From Aeromonas lacus (GTDB lineage Bacteria; Pseudomonadota; Gammaproteobacteria; Enterobacterales; Aeromonadaceae), in the NCBI RefSeq assembly GCF_000764665.1, contig NZ_JRGM01000135.1:1-64000 (forward strand): a stretch of DNA of 64,000 bases, read 5' to 3'. Positions 26,834-35,535 of the stretch are shown piece by piece (position 1 is the stretch's first letter; every line of letters starts with the position of its first letter). The notes under the pieces were generated by a model. The model ran no database searches, was not told where the DNA came from, and worked only from the letters and a program-made list of their open reading frames with translations. Both the position numbers and the translations under genes were made by a program.

Positions 26834-27742
26834 TTACAGCGCGGCGGCGATGCGGGCACCGAGCGCCGCGTTGTTCAGTACCAGCTGGATGTTGGCCGCT
26901 AGCGAGTTGCCGCCAGTCAGCTCGCAGACGCGTGCCAGCAGGAAGGGGGTCGACGCCTTGCCCTTGATCTCCTGCTCGTCCGCTTCATGGAGCGCCCTGG
27001 CAATGGCTGCGTCGATATCGGCTTTAGGCATGGCGTGTGCGGTCGGGATGGGATTGGCCACCACGGCGCCGCCCGCTAGTCCAAGCTCCCACTTGAGGCG
27101 CAGCGCCTCGGCGATGGCTGCCGGGGTATCGAGGCGATAATCGACCTTGAAGCCGCTCTCGCGGGTGTAGAAGGCGGGCAACTCTTCGGTTTGATAGCCG
27201 ATCACCGGCACCCCTTGCGTCTCCAGATACTCCAGGGTCAGCCCGATATCGAGGATCGATTTGGCCCCCGCACAGACCACTGCTACTGGCGTTTGTGCCA
27301 GCTCCTGCAGATCGGCCGAGATATCGAAGGTCTCCTGCGCGCCGCGATGTACCCCGCCGATACCGCCGGTGGCAAATACCCGGATCCCCGCCATGGCAGC
27401 GATGATCATGGTGGAGGCGACCGTGGTGGCCCCCATCCCCTTGCGCGCCAGTACGAACGGAATGTCGCGGCGGCTGCACTTGGTCACGCTGTGGCCTGCC
27501 TGGCCCAGCGCTTCCAGCGCACCCGCATCGAGACCCACCTTGAGACGGCCGTCGAGGATGGCGATGGTCGCTGGAATGGCGCCGTTATCGCGCACCACCT
27601 GCTCCACCTGACGGGCCGTCTCCACGTTCTGCGGATAGGGCATGCCGTGGGAGATGATGGTGGATTCGAGGGCGACGACCGGTTTGCCCGCGGCCAGCGC
27701 GGCGGCAACTTCCGGTTGGATATCGAGGTAAGCGTTCAGCAT
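26834..27742 (-). CDS. psuG: Pseudouridine-5'-phosphate glycosidase
   Basis: 302 residues matching PsuG, which cleaves pseudouridine 5'-phosphate to uracil and ribose 5-phosphate. Diagnostic runs are PVVALESTIISHGMPYPQN, DIPFVLARKGMGATTVAST and FATGGIGGVHRGA, with KSILDIGLTLEYLET further on. It overlaps the upstream kinase by seven bases (ATGCTGA), so they are translated together. Confidence 0.95.
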   Translation of the reverse strand: MLNAYLDIQPEVAAALAAGKPVVALESTIISHGMPYPQNVETARQVEQVVRDNGAIPATIAILDGRLKVGLDAGALEALGQAGHSVTKCSRRDIPFVLARKGMGATTVASTMIIAAMAGIRVFATGGIGGVHRGAQETFDISADLQELAQTPVAVVCAGAKSILDIGLTLEYLETQGVPVIGYQTEELPAFYTRESGFKVDYRLDTPAAIAEALRLKWELGLAGGAVVANPIPTAHAMPKADIDAAIARALHEADEQEIKGKASTPFLLARVCELTGGNSLAANIQLVLNNAALGARIAAAL

Positions 27743-28827
27743 GAGTACTCCTCCAGTATGCGGTCAACGGCGGCCTTGCAGAGACCGGAAAAAACGGTAT
27801 CGGAACAATTGACGGTGAGGGCGGCGCAGCCCAGGGCAAAGCGGGTGGTCTGGGCAATGTCGAGCTCTTGCAGCCAGGCGTGTGCGAGACCAGCCATAAA
27901 GGCATCCCCGCCGCCGGTCACGTTGAGCACCGGACTGCCCAGCACCGGCAGGTGGCCCTGCTGCTCGCCATCGCTGTAGAAGATCCCCTGTTCACCCAGA
28001 CTGAGGAACAGTCGCTTGACCCCGGCGCGGTGGAACCAGGCGGCCACCATGGGCCAGGTTTCGGGCCCGGCGATGGTCATGCCACACAGTTGTTCTGCCT
28101 CGCTGCGATTGGGCTTGAGGGTGTGGATCTTGCCGAGCCAGGGGCGGATCTTCTCCACCTTGGCCACCGAAACGGTATCGACAAAGATGGCGTGCTCACC
28201 TTGCCGCTCGAACAGCCAGTCGAGGGTATGGATAGCCAGATTGGTATCGAGCACCCAGAGCCGGGCACCGCCGAGAAAGCCACCGAGTGGGGTCAGGCGG
28301 GCAGGAGTGAGCTGCTCTATGATGGCCATGTCGTTGATGGCGCAGCTCATTTCGCCGCTGCCATCATGCAGGCTGAGATAACAGGAGGTGGTGTAGCCAT
28401 CGAGCACCAGAGTCTGGCGCACATCGACGCCGGCCCGCTGGCTTACCTCCAGCAGATGGTGACCATACTGGTCGTTGCCGACTGCAGTCAGCAGTCGGGT
28501 ATCACTGCCGAGCCGCGCCAGATTCTCGGCGATATTGCGACCAACACCACCCGCCGAGGTGCGCACCTTGCCCGGATTGGAGTCGCCGAGCAGCAGGTTG
28601 TCGTGGCTGGTGCCGCAAATATCCATATTGGCACCGCCGATCACCACCACGTAGGGACCCTCTCGCAGTACATAGCCTCTGCCTTGCACATACCCCTGCC
28701 GGATCAGGCTTGAGATGTGGCTGGCCAGCGCAGAGCGGCTGATGCCGAGGCGATCGGCCAGCTCCTGCTGGGCAATCATGGGATCCTGACGCAGCAGGGC
28801 GAGGATCTCTTGTTCACGCTCAGTCAT
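27736..28827 (-). CDS. psuK: Pseudouridine kinase with N-terminal winged helix
   Basis: 363 residues. Residues 1-60 are a winged helix (MTEREQEILALLRQDPMIAQ ... LADRLGISRSALASHIS), and the remainder is a PfkB/ribokinase domain (VVVIGGANMDICG near residue 65 and catalytic GGGDAFMAGLAHA). The length and the helix resemble E. coli YeiI rather than the shorter PsuK (313 residues), so the name relies partly on the psuG partner. Start MTEREQ is chosen; the longer frame runs into the operator region. It phosphorylates the nucleoside for PsuG. A transporter gene (psuT/nupC-like) is absent nearby. Confidence 0.85.
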   Translation of the reverse strand: MTEREQEILALLRQDPMIAQQELADRLGISRSALASHISSLIRQGYVQGRGYVLREGPYVVVIGGANMDICGTSHDNLLLGDSNPGKVRTSAGGVGRNIAENLARLGSDTRLLTAVGNDQYGHHLLEVSQRAGVDVRQTLVLDGYTTSCYLSLHDGSGEMSCAINDMAIIEQLTPARLTPLGGFLGGARLWVLDTNLAIHTLDWLFERQGEHAIFVDTVSVAKVEKIRPWLGKIHTLKPNRSEAEQLCGMTIAGPETWPMVAAWFHRAGVKRLFLSLGEQGIFYSDGEQQGHLPVLGSPVLNVTGGGDAFMAGLAHAWLQELDIAQTTRFALGCAALTVNCSDTVFSGLCKAAVDRILEEYSC

Positions 28828-28843
28828 AGACAAACATCCATTT

Positions 28844-28878
28844 GCAAACGTTTGTCCATTATTGCTGGGAAACGTTTG
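28844..28878 (-). promoter_or_regulatory. Tandem LacI/PurR-like operators before psuK
   Basis: Two palindromes: GCAAACGTTTGT (28844-28855) and GGAAACGTTTGC (28868-28879), with centres 24 bp apart, 15-45 bp upstream of the psuK start. The core CAAACGTTTG is close to the PurR/CytR-type half-site pair (ACGCAAACGTTTGCGT). A LacI-family regulator likely represses psuKG; its gene is not in the window. Confidence 0.6.
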
Positions 28879-28999
28879 CTGGCTATCAACTTGTACAAAA
28901 TTTGTCGGTTTGCGCACAAAAAATCGGCATCCGTGATGGCGCGACGAGTCGTTGAGCCTGGCGAGGTACTTTTAACGGGTCGGTGACTCCGCTGCGGCT

Positions 29000-29005
29000 T
29001 ATAAT
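29000..29005 (+). promoter_or_regulatory. Consensus -10 element (TATAAT) before the SPOUT methylase
   Basis: A perfect TATAAT 25 bp before the start codon. No well-placed -35 is visible (GGGTCG at the 17-bp position), so strength is uncertain. Confidence 0.5.
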
Positions 29006-29030
29006 GGTCGCCGCAAGATGAGGAGAGATG

Positions 29031-29495
29031 ATGGAAAAGAGAGCATTCTGCTGCGTAGGGCTGGTTAATCCCAAATCCCCGGAAAATGTTGGTGCCGTGA
29101 TGCGTGCTGCGGGTTGCTACGGGGTGGATGAGGTCTACTACACCGGCAACCGCTTCGAGCTGGCGCGCCGCTTTGCCACCGATACCAAGCAGATGGTGGA
29201 GAAGATCCCGCTGCTCGGGGTGGATGACCTGATGGCGTTTATCCCGCAGGGATGCGTGCCCGTGGTGGTCGATCTGATCGATGGCGCCACGCCGCTTCCC
29301 GACTATGTCCATCCGGAACGCGCTTTTTATATCTTCGGGCCGGAGGATGGCACCCTGGATCCCAAGCTCTATGGAGCGGTGAAAGATGTGGTTTATGTAC
29401 CGACTCAGGGCTGCATGAATCTGGCTGCATCGGTCAACGTGATCCTCTATGACCGACTGGCCAAGGGGTATTGCCATAACAGCCAGGAAGAGTAG
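29031..29495 (+). CDS. SpoU/TrmH-family RNA methyltransferase
   Basis: 154 residues, a SPOUT methyltransferase alone without the extra RNA-binding domain. Motif 1 GLVNPKSPENVGAVMRAAGC, motif 2 AFYIFGPEDGTLDP and motif 3 YVPTQGCMNLAASVNVILYD are all present, so it should form a knotted SAM site. RNA target unknown; proteins of this size include TrmL/TrmJ-like and other enzymes, and I cannot choose. The second ATG is preferred since AGGAG lies five bases before it. Confidence 0.88.
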   Translation: MEKRAFCCVGLVNPKSPENVGAVMRAAGCYGVDEVYYTGNRFELARRFATDTKQMVEKIPLLGVDDLMAFIPQGCVPVVVDLIDGATPLPDYVHPERAFYIFGPEDGTLDPKLYGAVKDVVYVPTQGCMNLAASVNVILYDRLAKGYCHNSQEE

Positions 29496-29501
29496 GAAGA
29501 T

Positions 29502-30260
29502 TTAACGGATGGGGGCTACTTTTGCCTTCTGCTCCATCTCCTTGATAAAGCCCTGGTAATAGTCGTAGAGCTGATGGCGTCGATAGATATTGGCCAGCTC
29601 GCCGCTGCGGATCAGATTGACCATCTCCCTATCCCAAAGTTGCTGCAGGGTTTCCCCTCGCTCGCTGTCGCTAAAAACAGGATAGGTGGGGATCCAGCGC
29701 AAAAATATGCGGCTCATGCTGGTGGGGGGCGGATTGGCGACATGCAGCACACCGACGGTCATGTAATAGCGATAACGCTCCTTCTCAAGCAGCTGGATGG
29801 CCATCTCGTAGCTGTCCACTTCATGCCAGTTCATGGGTACTGATATGTATTTGTCCAGTGCCCAGCCCCGCTGCCATAACACCTGCTGGCCAGCCAGACT
29901 CTGCTCCCCCTGCCATTTCGGTTGCCACTGCTTGAGCATGATGACAGAGAGATCGTCAGCTGAATCTGGGTATTCCGGCATACGCACATCGTCCAGCTCA
30001 TGTTGATAGACTCCCAGTGCCATGTCCCCCTTGTTACGGGTTACCATGGCGAGGGCCCGCTTGTAGGGAACAATATGGGGGACGATGGTGTAACCATGGG
30101 GTTGATAGATGCTATTGACCAAATCAAGGTAGAGCCCTTGTCCATCGGTTTGACAGAAACCGGGCCAGTTGTCGCAATAGACGTGGAGTGATTCTGCGCG
30201 GCAGAAGAGAGATGCGCAGAGATAACAGACCAACAGACAACCGATACGCAGTATGGTCAC
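29502..30260 (-). CDS. Periplasmic solute-binding-type protein (SBP_bac_3-like)
   Basis: 252 residues starting at a GTG with AGAGG eight bases ahead. The signal peptide (to FCRAES) is followed by a bilobed binding fold, with VYCDNWPGFC at the first strand and TLQQLWDREMVNLIRSGELANIYRR near the end. No permease or ATPase gene is adjacent, so it may be a stand-alone sensor-type binding protein, similar to many Aeromonas/Vibrio orphan members. Ligand unknown. Convergent with the SPOUT gene. Confidence 0.75.
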   Translation of the reverse strand: MTILRIGCLLVCYLCASLFCRAESLHVYCDNWPGFCQTDGQGLYLDLVNSIYQPHGYTIVPHIVPYKRALAMVTRNKGDMALGVYQHELDDVRMPEYPDSADDLSVIMLKQWQPKWQGEQSLAGQQVLWQRGWALDKYISVPMNWHEVDSYEMAIQLLEKERYRYYMTVGVLHVANPPPTSMSRIFLRWIPTYPVFSDSERGETLQQLWDREMVNLIRSGELANIYRRHQLYDYYQGFIKEMEQKAKVAPIR

Positions 30261-30448
30261 AATCGGCCTCTTGAGGGCAGCTAAAAAGGAGGAGTTGATA
30301 CTCTATTTTACACCATGCTCTCTCCGGAAGGTGCGGTAACCATCCCTTCGAATGCTCGTTTTGCGACAGGGTCGAGAGTTATTTGCAATCGGGTTGATAT
30401 GATCTCGTTGAGATTCAATAGCACCCCAATCAGTAGAGGAGACTGCTT

Positions 30449-30880
30449 ATGCCATCGATCAAGACACTGCTTTGTCCCGTCGACTTTTCTCAAATGTCCA
30501 AAGCGGTTCTCGACTATGCCGTATTCATGGCGCAAAGCCATGATGCCCGGCTAAAGCTGGTTCACGTCGTCGATCAACTGCATGGTTTTGACAGCTACAA
30601 GATCCTGCACATGACTGCTGTCGAGATTACTCACGAGATGGAGCGTCAGGCTAGGACCCAGCTCAAGGAGCTGGTGGCTACCTTGCCGATTCCCGCAACG
30701 TTTGACATCCGTTTTGGCCGCGCGGCTGATGAGATCGTCATTCAGGCCAATGATGATGAGGCGGATCTCATCGTGATGGGGAGCCATGGTCGCTCCGGCA
30801 TCAGCCACCTGCTGGTGGGCAGCGTTGCCGAATCAGTGGTGCGTCATGCCCCCTGCCCGGTGCTGGTCGTTCGTCAATAA
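30449..30880 (+). CDS. Universal stress protein (UspA family)
   Basis: 143 residues with the UspA fold: TLLCPVDFSQMSKAVLDYAV at the start and the ATP-binding GSHGRSGISHLLVGSVAESV at the end (G-2X-G-9X-G(S/T)), so it is of the nucleotide-binding type. GAGGAG sits seven bases before the ATG. Single gene with its own terminator. Likely helps survival under starvation or stress; partner not evident. Confidence 0.9.
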   Translation: MPSIKTLLCPVDFSQMSKAVLDYAVFMAQSHDARLKLVHVVDQLHGFDSYKILHMTAVEITHEMERQARTQLKELVATLPIPATFDIRFGRAADEIVIQANDDEADLIVMGSHGRSGISHLLVGSVAESVVRHAPCPVLVVRQ

Positions 30881-30915
30881 AACGAGCTGTACGGTTATTT
30901 AAAAACAAGTGCTCA

Positions 30916-30950
30916 AGAAGAGGGCCAGCGATTGCTGGCCCTCTTCTTTA
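30916..30950. terminator. Bidirectional rho-independent terminator
   Basis: Fifteen-base stem AAGAAGAGGGCCAGC / GCTGGCCCTCTTCTT with loop GATT. The stop codon of the minus-strand neighbour lies within its right arm. Confidence 0.9.
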
Positions 30951-31583
30951 TCCGTGCGCGTAGATCACGCTCCCCCCCTTGATGGTATCTATGATGGCTC
31001 TGGCCTGCTCCTGGGGAAGGGCAGGGCAACCCCAGCTTCTGCCCAGCTTGTCATATTTGAGCAGATGGCGCGGGCTGGCATAGTCTGCTCCGTGCACCAC
31101 GATGGCCCGCTTGCGGGCATTGCTGTTCAAGCCCGGAGTCAGACCATCCAGCCGCAATGAGTAGCCATGCTTGCCAAGATAGGTTTCGGCGGTGCGATAG
31201 ACACCGAGCGAACTTTTCATCGAGTTGGGCTGGTTGGAGAATTGATGGGCGGCCAGTTCGCCAGAGTTGCGACCGTGGCTGACCCAAGTGTAGTAGAGCA
31301 GTTTGTAGCGTTTCATATCGATGACCAGCAGCCGGCGCAGGGTGGATGGTTTGCTGTAATCGATGATGGTCAGAATGGATTTGTTTTTATGGCGCACGCT
31401 CTGGTAGCTATTGAGCGCTTTGCGAAAGGTTTGCTGATCGAGTTTGCCGGCGAGGCCGAGCTGACGGTAGAGGCTCTTGTCCCAGCTTGCCTGCGCGGGG
31501 GCGGTAAAACCGAGACTTCCCAACAGCAGCGACAGTATCAACCACATCTGCCACCAGATCTTGTTCCAGAACAGTCGTTTCAT
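30948..31583 (-). CDS. L,D-transpeptidase catalytic-domain-like periplasmic protein (YkuD_2 type)
   Basis: 211 residues with a signal peptide (N-terminal WWQMWLILSLLLGSLGFTAPAQA). The mature domain has VVHGADY and GRSWGCPALP, the His and Cys of an L,D-transpeptidase site, plus GLTPGLNSNARKR. Members of this type occur as secreted proteins that may act on peptidoglycan or on a cell-surface peptide. Stands alone, between usp and the porin. Convergent with the usp gene, with overlap only in the terminator. Confidence 0.82.
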   Translation of the reverse strand: MKRLFWNKIWWQMWLILSLLLGSLGFTAPAQASWDKSLYRQLGLAGKLDQQTFRKALNSYQSVRHKNKSILTIIDYSKPSTLRRLLVIDMKRYKLLYYTWVSHGRNSGELAAHQFSNQPNSMKSSLGVYRTAETYLGKHGYSLRLDGLTPGLNSNARKRAIVVHGADYASPRHLLKYDKLGRSWGCPALPQEQARAIIDTIKGGSVIYAHG

Positions 31584-31681
31584 CCGTGAATGTCCTTCTG
31601 TGCACCATTTTTGTATGCAGAGAGCGGCACTTGGCGACTCTCCGCTCGATAGTTATATGCAAGGTGCTGAAAAGGCGCAAT

Positions 31682-31706
31682 AAAAAAACCGGCCGCAAGC
31701 GGCCGG
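31682..31706 (-). terminator. Rho-independent terminator of the porin gene
   Basis: Stem CCGGCCGC / GCGGCCGG with loop TT; on the minus strand a run of seven T follows. Confidence 0.85.
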
Positions 31707-31760
31707 AAGAAATTCAAACAGTAGACATTGATTTCACAGGTATAACTGACTTCTAAAAAC

Positions 31761-32873
31761 TTAGAAGTTGTACTGCAGGGCTACAGCAACAACGTCATCG
31801 GTGTTCTGACCCAGGGAGTTGATGGACTTGCCATCTACGGAATCCAGCAGGTTCAGTTTGTAGTCGATGTAGGCGTTGAAGTTGTCGGTGAAGTTGTACC
31901 AGGCACCGATAGATACGTACTCGGTGTAGGTATCATCGATACCGTGAGCGCCATCTTTCACGTCAGTGCGCAGGTAGGCCAGAGAAGGCTTGAACTTGCC
32001 GATGGTGTACTGGGCAACGGCTTCGTAACCATCCATCTTCTCGGCGTAGCCGTTCTTGACGAACAGGTGATCTTCACCGTGGGAGTAGGTAGCGGCCAGG
32101 TAGAGGTTATCAGCAGCGTACTTGGCACCAAAACCCATCAGCTTGGCATCTTTCTCGCCACCGAAGGCAGCGTATTTAGCCTGCTCATCAGTCTTGCCTG
32201 CCTGGTTGTATACGGCACCCAGGCTCAGACCCATGTTGAAGTCATAGTTGGCGGAGAAGGCAAAACCTTCTTTGGAGCCGGTGCTGTTCCAGGTGGTGCC
32301 AGCAACATACGGGTTGTTACCGTTGAAGGATTCGTTGATTTCGCTGCGGCCGGAGTTCTGCGGATCATTGTTACCGGTGAACTGGGCACCCAGGGTCAGA
32401 CCCTGATAGGTGTAGATGTACTGGGCCAGGCCATTGGTACGGCCGGTACCGAAAACTTCGGTATTTTTACCCAGGCCGTCACCGCCCCACTCGGGCAGTA
32501 CGTCGGTGTAGTTGTTAACGGCTTTGGTGAACAGGCCATCCTGACGACCGTAGCTGAAGGCACCGAAGCGGTCGTGCTGGATACCGGCGTAGGCATAACG
32601 CAGTTCATCGTTGTCAGAACCGGAAGTCGGCAGGTTGTATTCGGCAAAACCGAACGCTTTCATTTCCGGAGCAATTTTGGTTTCGCCCGCAACGTGCAGA
32701 CGGAAATAGCTCTGGTCACCTTCGGCGCTGTTGTTGTCAGTGCCATAGTAAGCACCTTGAGCGCGGCCGCCGATGTCCAGCTTGGTGTCGTTCTGGTTGT
32801 ACACAGTAGCAGCATGGGCACCGCTCGCCAGCAGCAGGCTGGAGATGGCCATAGTCAGTGCAGACTTCTTCAT
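31761..32873 (-). CDS. Outer membrane general porin (OmpC/OmpF-like)
   Basis: 370 residues, 16-strand beta-barrel type. Signal peptide MKKSALTMAISSLLLASGAHA, then the family start TVYNQNDTKLDIGGRAQGAYY. Typical porin features are the aromatic girdle and the C-terminal Phe (ALQYNF) read by the BAM complex. The YGRQDGLFTKAVNNYTDVLPEWGG run corresponds to constriction loop L3. It should form trimers and pass small hydrophilic solutes, including drugs. AGAGGAAT before the start is a strong ribosome site. The leader is long and A+T-rich, with a CRP-like site upstream. Confidence 0.92.
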   Translation of the reverse strand: MKKSALTMAISSLLLASGAHAATVYNQNDTKLDIGGRAQGAYYGTDNNSAEGDQSYFRLHVAGETKIAPEMKAFGFAEYNLPTSGSDNDELRYAYAGIQHDRFGAFSYGRQDGLFTKAVNNYTDVLPEWGGDGLGKNTEVFGTGRTNGLAQYIYTYQGLTLGAQFTGNNDPQNSGRSEINESFNGNNPYVAGTTWNSTGSKEGFAFSANYDFNMGLSLGAVYNQAGKTDEQAKYAAFGGEKDAKLMGFGAKYAADNLYLAATYSHGEDHLFVKNGYAEKMDGYEAVAQYTIGKFKPSLAYLRTDVKDGAHGIDDTYTEYVSIGAWYNFTDNFNAYIDYKLNLLDSVDGKSINSLGQNTDDVVAVALQYNF

Positions 32874-33130
32874 ATGCTTATTCCTCTGATGTAAACACTT
32901 CCGAACCTGTAATCGGTTCTGTTAAATCGGAAATGGTCCGATAGCCACACGGTAGGCGCCCTAACCTTGACTGGCGCTGAATCTATCCGTGTTTAATTGG
33001 CGCCATAAGGAGATGAATGTGTTGAGTGTGTCAGGCTTGCACAGTTTAAAAGTCTAGTTAATTCAAATTGTTAGTTTTTTAATCTAACTTTTGCTGGGGG
33101 GAGGGCAAAGGGGAGAGCAATGATGGAGCG

Positions 33131-33146
33131 TGTGAACCAAATCACG
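33131..33146 (-). promoter_or_regulatory. CRP-binding-site-like palindrome upstream of the porin
   Basis: TGTGA-ACCAAA-TCACG: nine of ten conserved positions of TGTGA-N6-TCACA, centred about 265 bp from the porin start. The region between it and the gene is A+T-rich (33040-33095), with inverted repeat GTTAG-N9-CTAAC at 33070-33088; the promoter probably lies there but has no clear -35/-10 pair. The 327 bp between rlmA and the porin hold nothing else that I can see. Confidence 0.55.
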
Positions 33147-33167
33147 TTTTGATGTTCAAAGGGGGTC

Positions 33168-33194
33168 TGCGAGAGCAGTGGGCCTGCTCTCGCA
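33168..33194 (-). terminator. Hairpin after rlmA (weak terminator)
   Basis: Perfect stem TGCGAGAGCAG / CTGCTCTCGCA with loop TGGGC, just past the rlmA stop on the minus strand. It is not followed by a T run, so it may act only as an mRNA 3' end stabiliser. Confidence 0.5.
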
Positions 33195-33200
33195 CTGTGA

Positions 33201-34001
33201 TCAGAGCGGTTTTTGCCACAGGGTCAGCAGCAGATCCTGTTCCAGTTCATCGGGTCCCTGATGGGTGAACGCGTGGCGCTGTTCACCAGTGGCCCGCCAG
33301 CCGAGGCGGCTGGTCTCCAGAATAAAACTGCGTAGTCCCTGATCGAGAGTCTGGGAGAATTGAGCGCGTTGCTGCGCAATCTTGGTCAGGCCTGCGAGGG
33401 ACGGCCAGCTGAGCGGGTGTTCCATGCTGATCGGGTTGAGGCTGACTCTTAGTTGCCACTGGTGGCGGGGGCCCGGTTGCAGATAGAGCAGATAGCCGCC
33501 CGGTGCCAGCCAGTTGACCAGCTGCTCGGTTTTGAGCTTGAGGTCGTTGACCAGCAGCAAATCAGCGGAGTTTGGCATAAGCGGGGCTTTGGCTGGATCG
33601 GCAATGACGAAACTGCCGTCAGGCTGTGCCTTGGTGGCGGCAAAGATGGCATTCTTGGCGATATCGACGCCGGCAAATTGCCAGCCCGGCAGGCGTTCGG
33701 CCAGCGCGCGGCAGTAGTAGCCCTCGCCACAGCCCAGATGGATCAGTTCGCGCGGCTCGAGAGGGGCGAGCAGGCTGGCCATTGCTTCGACCAGCGGCAG
33801 CTGGTGGCCCTGCTCGAGAAAGTGACGCTTGGCGCGCATCAACGCCCGGCTGTCGCTGTCCTTGGGGTTTTTCTTGCCGGGGATGAGATCCAGATAACCT
33901 TCCGGGGCGGGATCGAAGTGGTGCTTGTTGTCGCAGTAGCGACCATTGGAGGCTTCATGCAGATGAAGCTGGCTGCGGCAACGGGGACATTGAAGGTGCA
34001 T
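33201..34001 (-). CDS. rlmA: 23S rRNA (guanine-745-N1)-methyltransferase RlmA
   Basis: 266 residues. An N-terminal zinc site CPRC ... YCDNKHHFD, then EGYLDLIP, SRALMRAKRHFLEQGHQLPL and a SAM-binding LIHLGCGEGYYCRAL, all as in E. coli RlmA. It methylates guanine 745 in helix 35 of 23S rRNA. Lies between crp and the porin gene. No unusual features. Confidence 0.93.
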   Translation of the reverse strand: MHLQCPRCRSQLHLHEASNGRYCDNKHHFDPAPEGYLDLIPGKKNPKDSDSRALMRAKRHFLEQGHQLPLVEAMASLLAPLEPRELIHLGCGEGYYCRALAERLPGWQFAGVDIAKNAIFAATKAQPDGSFVIADPAKAPLMPNSADLLLVNDLKLKTEQLVNWLAPGGYLLYLQPGPRHQWQLRVSLNPISMEHPLSWPSLAGLTKIAQQRAQFSQTLDQGLRSFILETSRLGWRATGEQRHAFTHQGPDELEQDLLLTLWQKPL

Positions 34002-34060
34002 AGCGATTCTCTTGGCGAAAGCTGGAACGGGCGTTCGGGATTATAGGGGAGGTGATCAAA

Positions 34061-34083
34061 AAAGGCTGCCGTAGCAGCCTTTT
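34061..34083. terminator. Terminator between crp and rlmA
   Basis: Stem AAAGGCTGC / GCAGCCTTT with loop CGTA, T run on the minus strand; ends crp. Confidence 0.85.
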
Positions 34084-34109
34084 GGAGCCAGTGGTCCGGG
34101 ACCAGTGGA

Positions 34110-34748
34110 TCAGCGGGTACCGAATACCACAATGGTTTTACCGTGGGCAGAGATGAGCTCCTGCTCTTCCAGCATCTTGAGGATGCGGCCAACGGTTTCA
34201 CGGGAGCAGCCGACGATCTGGCCGATCTCCTGACGGGTGATCTTGATCTGCATGCCATCCGGGTGGGTCATGGCATCCGGCTGTTTGGCCAGGTTCAGCA
34301 GGGTTTGGGCAATCCGGCCGGTTACATCCAGGAAGGCGAGGTTACCCACTTTCTGGCTGGTGTGCTGCAGGCGTTTGGCCATCTGGCCGGAAAGGCGCAT
34401 CAGGATATCAGGGTTGACCTGGATCAGCTGACGAAACTTCTTGTAGGAGATCTCGGCAACTTCGCAGGAGCCCTTGGCGCGCACCCAGGCAGAGCGCTCG
34501 GGATTTTCGTTCTCTTCGAACATACCCATCTCACCGAGGAAATCCCCCTGGTTGAGATAGGAGAGGATCATCTCTTTGCCCTCGTCATCCTTGATCAGCA
34601 CGGCAACCGTGCCCTTGACGATGTAGTAGAGGGTTTCCGCTTTTTCACCCGCGTGGATCAGGGTGCTCTTGGCGGGGTACTTATGAATGTGGCAGTGCGA
34701 CAAGAACCATTCCAGGGTGGGATCGCTTTGCGGTTTGCCAATAACCAT
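34110..34748 (-). CDS. crp: cAMP receptor protein (catabolite activator)
   Basis: 212 residues, nearly the E. coli protein. The cAMP pocket includes [20 protein letters not shown], and the DNA helix is [20 protein letters not shown]. Binds cAMP and activates many catabolic genes as a dimer. It is divergent from yhfA, the E. coli arrangement. A sigma-70-like promoter lies 85-113 bp upstream. Confidence 0.98.
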   Translation of the reverse strand: MVIGKPQSDPTLEWFLSHCHIHKYPAKSTLIHAGEKAETLYYIVKGTVAVLIKDDEGKEMILSYLNQGDFLGEMGMFEENENPERSAWVRAKGSCEVAEISYKKFRQLIQVNPDILMRLSGQMAKRLQHTSQKVGNLAFLDVTGRIAQTLLNLAKQPDAMTHPDGMQIKITRQEIGQIVGCSRETVGRILKMLEEQELISAHGKTIVVFGTR

Positions 34749-34832
34749 GAGAATTCCTCTGTAGTGTCTTTTTATGGACTCGAGCGTCCAGGCAAGCAGC
34801 CAACTCTTGCCATTCCTTGTATTAGTCGCAGT

Positions 34833-34861
34833 AGGATAAGAGCCTTTGTCTGTGCTGACAA
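34833..34861 (-). promoter_or_regulatory. Probable crp promoter
   Basis: On the minus strand, -35 TTGTCA (34861-34856), 17-bp spacer and -10 TATCCT (34838-34833). The 333 bp between crp and yhfA otherwise show no recognised feature; I saw no clear CRP autoregulatory site. Confidence 0.6.
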
Positions 34862-35081
34862 GGCTTTGCGCCCTTTTGAATAGAGCCCTTTGAGTAATGC
34901 CTGCTGCGCCGCTTCAGCCATTCTAGGGAAGATAGGGAGGGGAGATGTTGATTTTGATCTATTAACCTCCCAATCATCTTGCCCCTGTGGTTACCCGGTC
35001 GGGTGAAGAGATGCCGAAGCCGTGATGGCTGGGGTATGCTAGGAGCATCATGAGCACAGGCTTAACCAAAGAGGATGCGAG

Positions 35082-35486
35082 ATGAAAGCCAAGGTCAGCT
35101 GGGTTGAAGGGATGAAGTTTGTCGGGGAGAGCGAATCGGGGCACAAGGTGATCCTGGATGGCGCCAACCCGGGCGAGGGGGCCAGCCCGCTGGAGATGGT
35201 GTTGCTGGCCGTGGGTGGTTGCAGCTCCATCGACGTGGTATCCATTCTGGAGAAGGCGCGTCAGGTCGTGACGGCTTGCCATGTTGAACTCGACGGTGAG
35301 CGGGTTGACAGCGTGCCCCGGGTCTTTGAAAAGATAAATCTCCATTTTGTGGTGACCGGCAAGGGGCTGGCAGAAAAGCAGGTCGCCAGAGCGGTCGAGT
35401 TGTCGATGGAGAAATATTGTTCTGTTTCCCTGATGTTGGAAAAAGCGGTACAAATTACCCATAGTTATCAAATTCTTGAGGCTTGA
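35082..35486 (+). CDS. yhfA: OsmC-family protein YhfA
   Basis: 134 residues, OsmC/Ohr fold: VLLAVGGCSSIDVVSILEKAR carries the first redox-type cysteine and MEKYCSVSLMLEKA the second, so peroxidase activity is possible. It is divergent from crp as in E. coli. GAGG lies just ahead of the ATG. Function in E. coli not well defined. Confidence 0.9.
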   Translation: MKAKVSWVEGMKFVGESESGHKVILDGANPGEGASPLEMVLLAVGGCSSIDVVSILEKARQVVTACHVELDGERVDSVPRVFEKINLHFVVTGKGLAEKQVARAVELSMEKYCSVSLMLEKAVQITHSYQILEA

Positions 35487-35535
35487 TAACCGAAGCGTTG
35501 TTCCATCGATAACGCCATGACATAAGGAAAGTGCA

